The notes beneath the pieces were generated by a model, which was not told the DNA's origin, searched no databases, and worked only from the letters and a program-made list of their open reading frames with translations. Positions 45,766 to 55,147 of a stretch of DNA of 64,000 nt are shown here, in pieces; position 1 is the first letter of the stretch; every line of letters starts with the position of its first letter. The DNA lies in contig NZ_JACHOR010000002.1 in NCBI RefSeq assembly GCF_014199945.1, positions 496,001 through 560,000 of the forward strand, read 5' to 3'. The translations under genes were made by a program, and so were the position numbers. The DNA is from Brevundimonas variabilis (lineage in GTDB: Bacteria > Pseudomonadota > Alphaproteobacteria > Caulobacterales > Caulobacteraceae).

Positions 45766-45840
45766 TGGCAGTCCCTAGGGGAGTCGAACCCCTCTTTTCA
45801 GGTTGAAAACCTGACGTCCTAACCGATAGACGAAGGGACC
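45766..45840 (-). tRNA. tRNA-Glu (anticodon UUC)
   Basis: A 75-base tRNA including CCA. Acceptor GGTCCCT pairs with AGGGACT (first pair G-T wobble), anticodon loop TTTTCAA gives UUC, and the T-arm reads GGTTCGACTCC. Confidence 0.96.
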
Positions 45841-45857
45841 GCTGCGCGAGAGCGGGC

Positions 45858-45886
45858 GATATAGCGGGCGATTCCTGAGGGCGCAA
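45858..45886 (-). promoter_or_regulatory. Caulobacter-type promoter of tRNA-Glu
   Basis: On the minus strand TTGCGCC (45880-45886), 14 bases, then GCTATATC (45858-45865). The -10 is an exact match to GCTANAWC. Transcription would start about 10 bases before the tRNA. This is the best of the four tRNA promoters. Confidence 0.65.
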
Positions 45887-45900
45887 GCGTCCTTTTTCAT

Positions 45901-47706
45901 TCAATTTGTCATACGGGGATCGGCGACGTCCTCGATCTCGAACTGAGCGCCTTTTCGACCGTTCCAGTCGTCCGCCTTCAGACGTCCGACGACACTGAGT
46001 CCGCCCTGCCCCATCAACAGAGCCTGGCCTGCGGGAAGGTCGGCGCATCGCCACATGATCGCCTTTACCGACGCACCGTCCGCCCCGACGAGCCGACACC
46101 GGACATGGCCGCCGTTCATCTGCACCGGTTCACGCGCCTGGACCCCGTGCAGGGCGAACAATGGCTCCGGGTTGGCGGGTCCGAAGGGGGCAAGCTGCTC
46201 GAAGTCCTCGAACAGGCCTCGCGTCGCCCCGCCGGGCTCAATGAGGGCATCGACCTCGACCCAGTCCAGCAGGACAGCATCTGCCTGTTCTTCGGCCATT
46301 CGGTCATTCAGGAATGTCCGCAAGGTATCGATCATGTCTGCGCGGACGGTCAGGCCGGCCGCCATGGCATGGCCACCACCCGCCAGAAGCACGCCAGCCT
46401 CCCAGGCAGCCTGGACCGCACGCCCCAGGTTCATGCCGGGCTGCGACCGTCCCGATCCCTTCCCGATCCCGTTGATCGCATCAATGCCGATCACGATGAC
46501 CGGCTTGCGCCACCGTTCTCTCATCCGCCCTGCGGCAATCCCGACCACACCGGGGTGCCAGTCCTCGCCGGCCACGACCACAACGGCGGAACCGTCCATG
46601 TGCGCGCCTGTGGCCTCGACCCTTCGGATTGCCTGTTCTGTCACGTCACGCTCCACCTCGCGTCTTGCGATGTTGAGGGCGTCCAGTTCCAGTGCGATTT
46701 GCTCCGCTTCGCGTGGGTCGTCGGTCGACAGCAGTCGGGCACCCAGATCCGACTTGCCAATGCGGCCGCCGGCGTTGATCCGGGGCCCAAGAATGAAACC
46801 GGCATGGTTCGACTTTGCAGGTCCCGGTTCAGCGCCTGCCGCAGCCAGCAAGGCCCGCAAACCGGGGTTTCCCCAGTCGGACATCACCTTCAGGCCAAGC
46901 CCGGTCAGCGCCCGGTTGAACCCTGTCAGCCCGGTGACGTCGCAGATCGCTCCCATGGCCGCGAGGTCCAGCCATTGGCGGATATCCGGTTGCGGACGGA
47001 CGGTGAACAGGCCCCGCCCTCTTGCCTCGCGGTTCAGGGCAGCCAGCAACACAAACACAACGCCCGCCGCTGCCAGATTGCCCTGACCGGAGGTGTCGCC
47101 AGGCCGATTCGGATTGACGACGGCAAGGCATTGCGGGGGTTGCTCGCGCATCATGTGATGATCGATGACCACGATCTTCAGTCCGATCGCGCAGCCGTGG
47201 GCAATGGCCTCATTGGCAGCCGCACCGCAATCGACCGTCACGACAAGGTGCGCCCCTCGAGCCTTCAGGGTTTCAAACGCTTTCGCGCTTGGCCCGTACC
47301 CTTCCGTCAATCGGTCCGGCACGTAGATCGGCAGGTCCGCTCCCACAGCGCGAAACCAGCGCACCAGCAGCGCGGCGCTGGATGCCCCGTCGACGTCATA
47401 GTCCGCAAAAACATGGATGCTTTGGTCAGCGACAATGGCGTCCACGATCGCTTTCGCTGCGGCGTCCATGTCCATGAAGCTGGATGGATCAGGAAAGAGG
47501 GCCTTCAAGGTTGGTCTGAGGAAATCCGCGGCCTGATCCGCAGCAACGCCCCGCGCTGCCAGAGCCCGTGCCAGCGGTTCCTCCAGCCCCTCACTTTGCA
47601 TGTGAGCGCGGATCGTGGCTGCATCAGCCGGCCTTTGCCGCCATGCACGACCGGAAAGCGAGCGGGAAACGCCCAGAAATGCAGGGGTCGCCCCGCCGTC
47701 TGCCAT
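45901..47706 (-). CDS. recJ: Single-stranded-DNA-specific exonuclease RecJ
   Basis: RecJ degrades single-stranded DNA 5' to 3' in recombination and repair. The 601-residue protein has DHH motif I VFADYDVDGASSAALL, DCG in VVTVDCGAAANE and motif III VIDHHM, then DHHA1 with VVVVAGEDWHPGVVGI and GGGHAMAAGLT. The C-terminal OB domain (VQMNGGHVRCRLVG) is complete. ATG 47706 is preferred; GGCGAG precedes it. glpX lies 14 bases upstream. Confidence 0.95.
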   Translation of the reverse strand: MADGGATPAFLGVSRSLSGRAWRQRPADAATIRAHMQSEGLEEPLARALAARGVAADQAADFLRPTLKALFPDPSSFMDMDAAAKAIVDAIVADQSIHVFADYDVDGASSAALLVRWFRAVGADLPIYVPDRLTEGYGPSAKAFETLKARGAHLVVTVDCGAAANEAIAHGCAIGLKIVVIDHHMMREQPPQCLAVVNPNRPGDTSGQGNLAAAGVVFVLLAALNREARGRGLFTVRPQPDIRQWLDLAAMGAICDVTGLTGFNRALTGLGLKVMSDWGNPGLRALLAAAGAEPGPAKSNHAGFILGPRINAGGRIGKSDLGARLLSTDDPREAEQIALELDALNIARREVERDVTEQAIRRVEATGAHMDGSAVVVVAGEDWHPGVVGIAAGRMRERWRKPVIVIGIDAINGIGKGSGRSQPGMNLGRAVQAAWEAGVLLAGGGHAMAAGLTVRADMIDTLRTFLNDRMAEEQADAVLLDWVEVDALIEPGGATRGLFEDFEQLAPFGPANPEPLFALHGVQAREPVQMNGGHVRCRLVGADGASVKAIMWRCADLPAGQALLMGQGGLSVVGRLKADDWNGRKGAQFEIEDVADPRMTN

Positions 47707-47719
47707 CAACTCGCCACCC

Positions 47720-48676
47720 TCAAACCGGCCGCGTTGTGCGGATACGCCGCACCGACCGGTCACTCGAATCCATCACCAGGGTATGGGTCGTGACGAAGCC
47801 ATTGCTGATCCTGACTCCATCCAGCAACGCCCCCTTCGTCACCCCGGTCGCAGCAAAAACAGCGTCCTTCGATACAAGCTCGTGAAGATCGTACTTGCGG
47901 TCAAAGTCAGTGACGCCCGTCCGTTCAGCCCGACGACGCTCATCATCGGTCCTGAACAGCAACCGTCCCTGAAAATGCCCACCGACGCATTTGAGCGCTG
48001 CGGCAGCCAGCACACCTTCGGGCGCCCCGCCGGACCCAAGATAAAGATCGATGCCGGTTTCGGGCTCTGCCGTGTGAATGACACCAGCCACATCACCATC
48101 GCTGATCATCATGATGCGCGCGTTGACCTCGCGCAGCGCGACGATAAGAGCCGCGTGACGCGGTCGATCCATGATGCAGACAGTGATGTCAGCGGGCTTT
48201 ACCCCCTTGGCCGCAGCGAGCGCGAGAACGTTTTCCTGCGGGCTCATGTCCAGATCGACCAGACCCGGTGCATAGCCCGGGCCGATCGCAATCTTGTCCA
48301 TATAGGTATCGGGGGCATGCAGCAGGCCGCCACCCGGTGACATGGCCAGCACCGTCAGGGCATTGGCCATGGCCTTGGCCGTCAGGGTCGTGCCTTCGAG
48401 AGGATCAAGCGCAATGTCGATGACGGGGCCGTGGCCGGTGCCGACCCGCTCGCCAATATAAAGCATCGGGGCCTCGTCGCGCTCGCCCTCACCGATGACG
48501 ATCCGGCCGTCGATGGCCAGACGATTGAGGGCAGTACGCATGGCATCGACTGCCAACTGGTCCGCAGCCTGTTCGTCTCCACGCCCGATCTGTTCCCAGG
48601 ACGCGATGGCTGCCAGTTCCGTCACATGAGCGGCATCGGCGGCCAGCGTCGAGGCATAGGGGGCCGTATCGGCCAT
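47720..48676 (-). CDS. glpX: Fructose-1,6-bisphosphatase, class II
   Basis: A 318-residue enzyme of gluconeogenesis hydrolysing fructose 1,6-bisphosphate. Metal and substrate motifs are IGEGERDEAPMLYIGE near residue 61, DIALDPLEGTTL, and GSGGAPEGVLAAAALKC. The class II fold is the GlpX type. It shares a transcript with recJ downstream, and this order (glpX-recJ) is common in Caulobacterales. Confidence 0.96.
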   Translation of the reverse strand: MADTAPYASTLAADAAHVTELAAIASWEQIGRGDEQAADQLAVDAMRTALNRLAIDGRIVIGEGERDEAPMLYIGERVGTGHGPVIDIALDPLEGTTLTAKAMANALTVLAMSPGGGLLHAPDTYMDKIAIGPGYAPGLVDLDMSPQENVLALAAAKGVKPADITVCIMDRPRHAALIVALREVNARIMMISDGDVAGVIHTAEPETGIDLYLGSGGAPEGVLAAAALKCVGGHFQGRLLFRTDDERRRAERTGVTDFDRKYDLHELVSKDAVFAATGVTKGALLDGVRISNGFVTTHTLVMDSSDRSVRRIRTTRPV

Positions 48677-48744
48677 GGGCGTCTTCTCCTTCAGGCATGA
48701 TCCCCGGATTCTCTCGTCCGGGCGATGCCTGATCCTTGTGACGT

Positions 48745-49179
48745 TTATTGCGGCGTGATGCGTGCCGGCGCACGGGCCCGGTCTCTCAACCGTTGAGCAA
48801 AAGCCTCAATCTCGGCCTGGGTCTGCAAGGTGGCTGGCGCTGGTCGGGAGGCGGCAACGCGGGCAGCCATTTCGCGTTCGAAGGCGGCCGGGTCCCGAAG
48901 GGTCCATTCCAGCCGCCCCACCTCGCCATTCAGGGCGCCACCGGTCACACGCAAGGTGTTCACCGACTGTGCCACCTCGACGGCCGACGGCAGTCCGGTC
49001 GGTGCGGCCGGGAAATCCTCCCACCTCGGATAGGCCCGGTTTTCATCGACCAGGGCCTGCACGCGCGGGCCCACCGGGGACGCTGGATCGGTGTCTGCTT
49101 CGAACGCTCCGGCGCATCCCGACAGCCCCGCCGCCGCGAGCGCACAAAGACACATCTTTTTCGACAGCGGCACGTTCAT
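48745..49179 (-). CDS. Putative lipoprotein of unknown function
   Basis: A 144-residue protein. MNVPLSKKMCLCALAAAG, then LSGCAG, gives a signal peptide and lipobox (Cys near residue 22). The mature part contains YPRWEDFPAAPTGLPSAVEV and an alpha-helical, Arg- and Ala-rich C-terminus. I know similar small lipoproteins upstream of glpX in Caulobacterales but no function. ATG 49179 is preferred over GTG 49182. Divergent from phaC. Confidence 0.75.
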   Translation of the reverse strand: MNVPLSKKMCLCALAAAGLSGCAGAFEADTDPASPVGPRVQALVDENRAYPRWEDFPAAPTGLPSAVEVAQSVNTLRVTGGALNGEVGRLEWTLRDPAAFEREMAARVAASRPAPATLQTQAEIEAFAQRLRDRARAPARITPQ

Positions 49180-49268
49180 CACGGGCGGTCATATGCCATG
49201 ATCCGCTCAAGCGGAAGGGACGACCGAGCCTCGCCCCGACCCCACAGAAACGCGCGACAGGACATCCC

Positions 49269-51266
49269 ATGGCCAAACGCCCGACAGCGGCCCCGACGAC
49301 CGAAGCGCCCGAGGCACGGACACCCCGAAAATCAGGGCGCCCGACCTCGCCCAAACCGCCTCGTCCTGTTCGCGTCAGGAAGACGTCCGCCCAAGTCGAA
49401 GCGGTGACGGACAATGCTGCGGACCCCACCCGGGCTGTCGCCGAACCGTTTGCAAAGGCCGAACCGGCAACTCAGGCTCCATCCGCCTTTGCCATCCCTG
49501 GCGAAGAGCAAAGGCAGATGCTGGAGACCCTGTCTCTGAACCTCGCGCGGGCGGCCATGACGGCCCAGTCGGCGATTGCCGAGGCCGCTCTGTCGCAGGC
49601 CGATCGACCGGCAGCCCTGTCACCGGATCCGTTCAATGTCGGGCCGGCGATGAACTCGGTCATGACCAGCCTGGCGTCCCGTCCCGACAAACTGTTCGCG
49701 GCCCAGGCCGACCTGTTCAATCGCTATATGGACCTGTGGGCATCGACCACGCGCCGGGTTGCGGGCGAGGAACCGCCCCAGCCCTCCAAGGACAAGCGAT
49801 TCAAGGACCCCGCCTGGTCCGAGAACCCGATGTTCGACGTCATGCGCCAATCCTATCTGGTGACTTCGGACTGGATGAACGGGCTCGTCTCGTCGGTCGA
49901 GGACGTCGATCCCATGGTCAAACGCCGGGCCGAGTTCTTCACCAAGCTCCTGACAGATGCCTTTTCTCCCTCCAACTTCCTCGCGTCCAACCCGGCTGCC
50001 CTGAAGGCCATGGCCGACAGCAATGGCGAGTCCCTGGTCAAGGGCATGCAGAATTTTGCCGCCGACCTCGAGCGCGGGATGGGCAAGCTGAAGATCAGCC
50101 AGGCGGATTACGGGAAATTTGTCGTCGGCGAAAATGTCGCCACGGCTCCGGGCCAGGTGGTCTGGCGTGATGAACTCTTCGAACTCATCCAGTTCGATGC
50201 CGCGACCGACAAGCAGCGCCAGATCCCGCTGCTGATCTTCCCACCGTGGATCAACAAATTCTACATCCTGGACCTCCAGCCCGAAAACTCCATGATACGC
50301 TGGCTGTCGGCTCAGGGGTTCACGGTGTTCGTCTGCTCCTGGGTCAATCCCGACAGGGACAAGGCCGCGTTCGGCTTCGACGACTATCTGGAGAAGGGCA
50401 TCTATCGCGCCACCGAAAAGGCCATGGAACAGGCCGGCACGGACCGGGTGAATACGGTCGGCTACTGTATCGGCGGGACATTGATGGGGGCCGCCCTCGC
50501 CCATATGGCGGCAAAGGGCGACAAGCGTGTCGCATCGACGACCTTCTTTGCGGCCCAGCATGATTTCGCCGAGGCCGGAGATCTGCTGCTGTTCACCGAC
50601 GAGCACTGGCTGGCCCAGATCGAGGAACAGATGGACGCGGCCGGGGGCGTGCTGCCTGGTGCCGCCATGGCCGAGACCTTCAACGCGCTGCGCGCCAACG
50701 ACCTGATCTGGTCGTTCTTTGTCTCGAACTATCTGATGGGCAAGTCGCCTGCCGCGTTCGATCTGCTGTTCTGGAACGCCGACCAGACCCGCATGCCCAA
50801 GGCACTTCACATGAACTATCTGCGCAGCATGTACGGCCAGAACCTGCTGTCCAAAGGTGAGTTCGAGATCGGCGGCCTGAAGGTCGATCTGTCAAAGGTC
50901 AGGATCCCGCTCTATTTCCAGGCCAGCCGCGAGGACCATATTGCGCCGATGAACTCGGTCTACCGCTCGGCCAAGGCCTTTTCCAACGCCGACGTGACCC
51001 TGACGCTCGCAGGTTCCGGCCATATCGCTGGTGTCGTCAATCCGCCAGCCGCGAACAAGTACCAGCACTGGATCAATGACGCCCTGCCTGCCACGCTCGG
51101 CGAATGGCAGGCCGGGGCCAAGGAACATCCCGGCAGCTGGTGGCCGCACTGGGCTGAATGGCTTCATGGCCAGTCCGGCAAATGGGTCGCAGCGCGCAAT
51201 CCCAACTCTGGCCCCCTTTCACCCATAGAACCGGCACCCGGCTCCTATGTGAAAGTGAAGTCTTGA
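49269..51266 (+). CDS. phaC: Poly(3-hydroxyalkanoate) synthase, class I
   Basis: PhaC polymerises 3-hydroxyacyl-CoA into granules. In this 665-residue protein the lipase-like box GYCIGGTLMG carries nucleophile C400. The catalytic Asp is in SREDHIAP and the His in GSGHIAGVVNPP, with the N-terminal synthase domain from VGENVATAPGQVVWRDELFE. The first ~75 residues are a Pro/Ala/Arg-rich extension beyond the usual class I length. AGGA precedes ATG 49269. The stop overlaps the next gene as TTGA. Confidence 0.95.
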   Translation: MAKRPTAAPTTEAPEARTPRKSGRPTSPKPPRPVRVRKTSAQVEAVTDNAADPTRAVAEPFAKAEPATQAPSAFAIPGEEQRQMLETLSLNLARAAMTAQSAIAEAALSQADRPAALSPDPFNVGPAMNSVMTSLASRPDKLFAAQADLFNRYMDLWASTTRRVAGEEPPQPSKDKRFKDPAWSENPMFDVMRQSYLVTSDWMNGLVSSVEDVDPMVKRRAEFFTKLLTDAFSPSNFLASNPAALKAMADSNGESLVKGMQNFAADLERGMGKLKISQADYGKFVVGENVATAPGQVVWRDELFELIQFDAATDKQRQIPLLIFPPWINKFYILDLQPENSMIRWLSAQGFTVFVCSWVNPDRDKAAFGFDDYLEKGIYRATEKAMEQAGTDRVNTVGYCIGGTLMGAALAHMAAKGDKRVASTTFFAAQHDFAEAGDLLLFTDEHWLAQIEEQMDAAGGVLPGAAMAETFNALRANDLIWSFFVSNYLMGKSPAAFDLLFWNADQTRMPKALHMNYLRSMYGQNLLSKGEFEIGGLKVDLSKVRIPLYFQASREDHIAPMNSVYRSAKAFSNADVTLTLAGSGHIAGVVNPPAANKYQHWINDALPATLGEWQAGAKEHPGSWWPHWAEWLHGQSGKWVAARNPNSGPLSPIEPAPGSYVKVKS

Positions 51267-51646
51267 TCCGTATTGAACCGAACCTGCTGCTCGCCATTGC
51301 GACCGGCATGCCGCTGCTGCTGCTGACCCTCACGGCGACAGTCTTTGGCGAACCGGGGCCGGAATGGCGCTATCCGTTTCTCGCCGGTCTCTACACCATC
51401 ATGTTCGTTGCGTTGAACAAGCCCTTGTCCCGGCTCATGAAGATGCGAACGGACCGACCGCCCATGATCAGCGCGGAGGTGCCGATGTCCGTGCTTTGGG
51501 CCAGCAGCTTTCCAGGCATCGTGATGCTGATGGCTGCCGTGCCGTTCCTGATCCGGGGTTTCGACTACGGGCTGCTGGTCGTGATCGCCTCGATCATGTT
51601 CGGCTTCACGGTGGACTCGGCGATGAAGGCGCTCAAGCGGCCTTGA
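51263..51646 (+). CDS. Small membrane protein coupled to phaC
   Basis: A 127-residue protein of unknown function with four hydrophobic segments: NLLLAIATGMPLLLLTLTA, PFLAGLYTIMFVAL, SVLWASSFPGIVMLMAAVPF and LLVVIASIMFGFTV. The start is TTG at 51263, overlapping the phaC stop (TTGA), so translation is coupled. Its end overlaps msrB, convergent, by 14 bases. No domain is recognised; a link to PHA or envelope is inference. Confidence 0.6.
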   Translation: MIRIEPNLLLAIATGMPLLLLTLTATVFGEPGPEWRYPFLAGLYTIMFVALNKPLSRLMKMRTDRPPMISAEVPMSVLWASSFPGIVMLMAAVPFLIRGFDYGLLVVIASIMFGFTVDSAMKALKRP

Positions 51647-52130
51647 AGGTCAGCGCAACGCCGTTGTTGCAGTAACGCTTTCCCGTCGGACGCGGGCCAT
51701 CGTCGAAAATGTGTCCCTGATGCCCCAGGCAGCGTGCGCAATGGTATTCGGTGCGTGGAAACCCGATCAGAAGGTCGGTCTTGGTACCCACGCTGCCGTC
51801 GATGGCGCGGTAGAAACTGGGCCAGCCCGTCCGACTGTCGAATTTCCAGGCCGACTGGAACAGCGGCAGATCACAGCCGCGGCAATGGAACACACCGGTC
51901 CGTTTCTCGCCATCCAGCGGGCTGGTAAAGGGGCGCTCCGTGGCCTCCCGGCGCAGCACATTGAAACTGGCTGCAGGCAGTCGCTCGCGCCACTGGGCCT
52001 CGGTCAGACGGCGGAACGGCGACGACGCATATTGCGCGACCGAAGCGTCGGCGGACCCTGAGGTACAGCCAGCAGCGGCGAAGGCTCCGGCGGTCAGCAT
52101 GAGATGGCGGCGTGATAGGGGCTGGGTCAT
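51633..52130 (-). CDS. msrB: Peptide-methionine (R)-S-oxide reductase MsrB, Tat-type lipoprotein
   Basis: MsrB reduces methionine-R-sulfoxide in proteins. The 165-residue protein has zinc-binding CXXC pairs CRGC and CARC, the FPSF-like GWPSFYRAIDGSVG, and the catalytic RYCNNGVALTF. The N-terminus SRRHLMLTAGAFAAAGC reads as a twin-arginine signal with lipobox AAGC, implying export as a lipoprotein. E. coli MsrB is cytoplasmic. Length fits an exported form. Confidence 0.93.
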   Translation of the reverse strand: MTQPLSRRHLMLTAGAFAAAGCTSGSADASVAQYASSPFRRLTEAQWRERLPAASFNVLRREATERPFTSPLDGEKRTGVFHCRGCDLPLFQSAWKFDSRTGWPSFYRAIDGSVGTKTDLLIGFPRTEYHCARCLGHQGHIFDDGPRPTGKRYCNNGVALTFKAA

Positions 52131-52176
52131 GGTTCCCTATACGTCGGTTATCCGCTGCGGGTTTCAAGCCTTTCGA

Positions 52177-53115
52177 TCAGGTGAGCGCGGTGCCCTCGTC
52201 GAGACCGAGCATGATGTTCAGATTCTGGACCGCTGCGCCGGATGCACCCTTGCCAAGGTTATCCAGCAGGGCCACCAGCCGCGCCTGACCGCCCCTTCGA
52301 TCTCCGAACACATGCAGCCGCATCCGGTTGGTGCCGTTCAGCCCTTCCGGATCGAGGCCCGTCATCGCTTCCGTTGCTTCCAGCGAGACCACCTCGACAA
52401 AGCGGCTGCCAGCATAGGCATCGGACAATACAGAATGGACAACCTCCAGGGTCGGCATGCCCGGCAGGGCCGCCAGGTGGAGAGAAACCTCGACCAGCAT
52501 GCCTTGCCGGTAGTTTCCAACGGCAGGCGCGAACAGCACGTCCCGGCTCAGCCCCGCATGCCGGGTCATCTCGGGAACATGTTTGTGCATCAGGGAAAGA
52601 CCATAAGCCCGGAATGGCTGCGGTCGGTCCGACGCCTCGAACTCCGCGATCATGGCCTTGCCCCCGCCGGAATAGCCGGAGACGGCATTGACGCTGACGG
52701 GCCAGTCTGCGGGCACCAGGCCTGCCATGATCAAAGGCCGCATCAGGCCGATGAAGCCCGTTGGATAGCAACCCGGATTCGACACGCGGGTCGCCCTCCC
52801 GATCGCAGCACGCTGACCGTGATCCATCTCCGCAAAGCCATATGTCCACCCCTCTGCTGTCCGGAACGCGGTCGAGGCATCGATCACCCGGGTCTTCGGG
52901 TTGTCGATCATCGCCACGGCTTCAATGGCCGCGGCGTCAGGCAGGCACAGGATCACGGCATCGGCAGCATTCATTGCGTCACGCCGCGCAGCCGCATCCT
53001 TGCGTCGCTCGTCGCCAAGCGAAATGAACTGCAGATCGCCGCGCCCATCCAGCCGCTGGCGGATCTCAAGTCCGGTGGTGCCGGCCTCGCCGTCGATGAA
53101 GATCGTATGGGTCAT
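52177..53115 (-). CDS. argC: N-acetyl-gamma-glutamyl-phosphate reductase
   Basis: ArgC makes N-acetylglutamate semialdehyde in arginine biosynthesis. The 312-residue protein begins THTIFIDGEAGTTGLEIRQR and has the active-site cysteine in VSNPGCYPTGFI near residue 118. It belongs to the shorter (type 2) form common in alphaproteobacteria. No other arg genes are in the window. Confidence 0.95.
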   Translation of the reverse strand: MTHTIFIDGEAGTTGLEIRQRLDGRGDLQFISLGDERRKDAAARRDAMNAADAVILCLPDAAAIEAVAMIDNPKTRVIDASTAFRTAEGWTYGFAEMDHGQRAAIGRATRVSNPGCYPTGFIGLMRPLIMAGLVPADWPVSVNAVSGYSGGGKAMIAEFEASDRPQPFRAYGLSLMHKHVPEMTRHAGLSRDVLFAPAVGNYRQGMLVEVSLHLAALPGMPTLEVVHSVLSDAYAGSRFVEVVSLEATEAMTGLDPEGLNGTNRMRLHVFGDRRGGQARLVALLDNLGKGASGAAVQNLNIMLGLDEGTALT

Positions 53116-53148
53116 GAAGACTCCTGACGCCTGAAGCTGGCGATGGCT

Positions 53149-53857
<709 letters not shown>

Positions 53858-53865
<8 letters not shown>

Positions 53866-55147
53866 AACGCAGAGCCTCGACCGGATCGATCCGCGAGGCC
53901 GACCAGGATGGCGGCAGGCTCGCCACGCAGCTCATGACCAGCGACCAGACGGCCACCCAGAAGACGTCGAGCGGATCCACAAGCGCCGGGATTGCGTCCA
54001 GCATGTAGACGTCGGCATTGAAGACCTGGACCCCGGTGATGGCCTCGACAGCCCCCTGGATCGCACCGATGTTCCAGCAGAAGAGCAGTCCAAGCGTCAG
54101 CCCCGCAAACGTACCGGCGACCCCGATCGTGGCCCCGGCCATGAAGAAGACTCGCAGGATCGACGACGGGCTGGCTCCGATCGTCCTCAGGATGGCGATG
54201 TCCCGCCCCTTGTTCTTCACCAGCATGACGATGCCGGAGATGATGTTCATCGCCGCGATGGCGACGACGAGCCCGAGGATGATGCTCATGGCCACACGTT
54301 CGACCTTCAGCGCGCCATAGAAGGCCGCGAGGCGCTCGCGCCAGTCACTGACGATGGCCCCGGGCCCCGCTGCCTCGCGCACAGGGTTCAGATAGCGGAC
54401 CACATTGTCAGGCTCGGCGACCTTCATCTCGACGACGTCCCAGAGACCTTCCTTCCCGAAGAACAGTTGGGCCTGCTCGAGGGGCATGAAGATGAAGGCG
54501 CGATCGTAGTCCGCCGTACCGGACGAGTAAGTGCCCCCGACCCTGTAGGTCTTCTGCAATCCACCGAGGTTTCCGAACGCGCTGTCCGCGCCTGTTGGAG
54601 AATAAAGCGTGATCGGATCTCCGATCCGGAGCCCCAGATCGTCTGCAAGAGACTGACCGATGAGGATATTGTCGCCGCCATAGGCACCCTGGCCGAAACT
54701 CGCGCGAGCCTCGGGCGACAGGCTGGAGGCGACATACTGCATGCCGTCCAGATCCTCCGGCTTGAGACCCCGGACGAAGCCTCCCGTCGTAATGCCGTTG
54801 GCCCGGAAGATCGCCTGGTTCTCGGTAATGGCGCTGACGCTCTGGACACCCGGCACGGTGCGCAGCCGCTCGAGCATGGCGTCCCGGTCCGGCGAAGTCA
54901 GGACCGGTCCGGCCACGTACATATGGCCATTGAACGACAGCATCCGGCCGAGCAGCTCGGACCGGAACCCGGCCATGATGCTCATCACGCTGATCAGCAC
55001 GGCAACGGCCAGCATGATGCCGACGAAGCTGATGATGGCGATCAGGGCGACCCCGCCTTCCTTGCGCTTGGCGCGGAGGTAGCGGAGCGCCAGGCCAATT
55101 TCCCAGCTGGAGAAGGCGCCCGCCGGCTTTCCGGTCGTGGTCGTCAA
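53858..55147 (-). CDS. Lipoprotein-releasing ABC transporter permease LolC/LolE
   Basis: A 429-residue permease with the LolCE topology: one N-terminal helix ([20 protein letters not shown]), a large periplasmic MacB-like domain, and three C-terminal helices ([20 protein letters not shown] and following). The N-terminus [17 protein letters not shown] is the family signature. There is only one permease gene, so the complex may use a homodimer, as in LolF systems. Its GTGA/ATGA-type overlap with proS suggests coupling. Confidence 0.93.
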
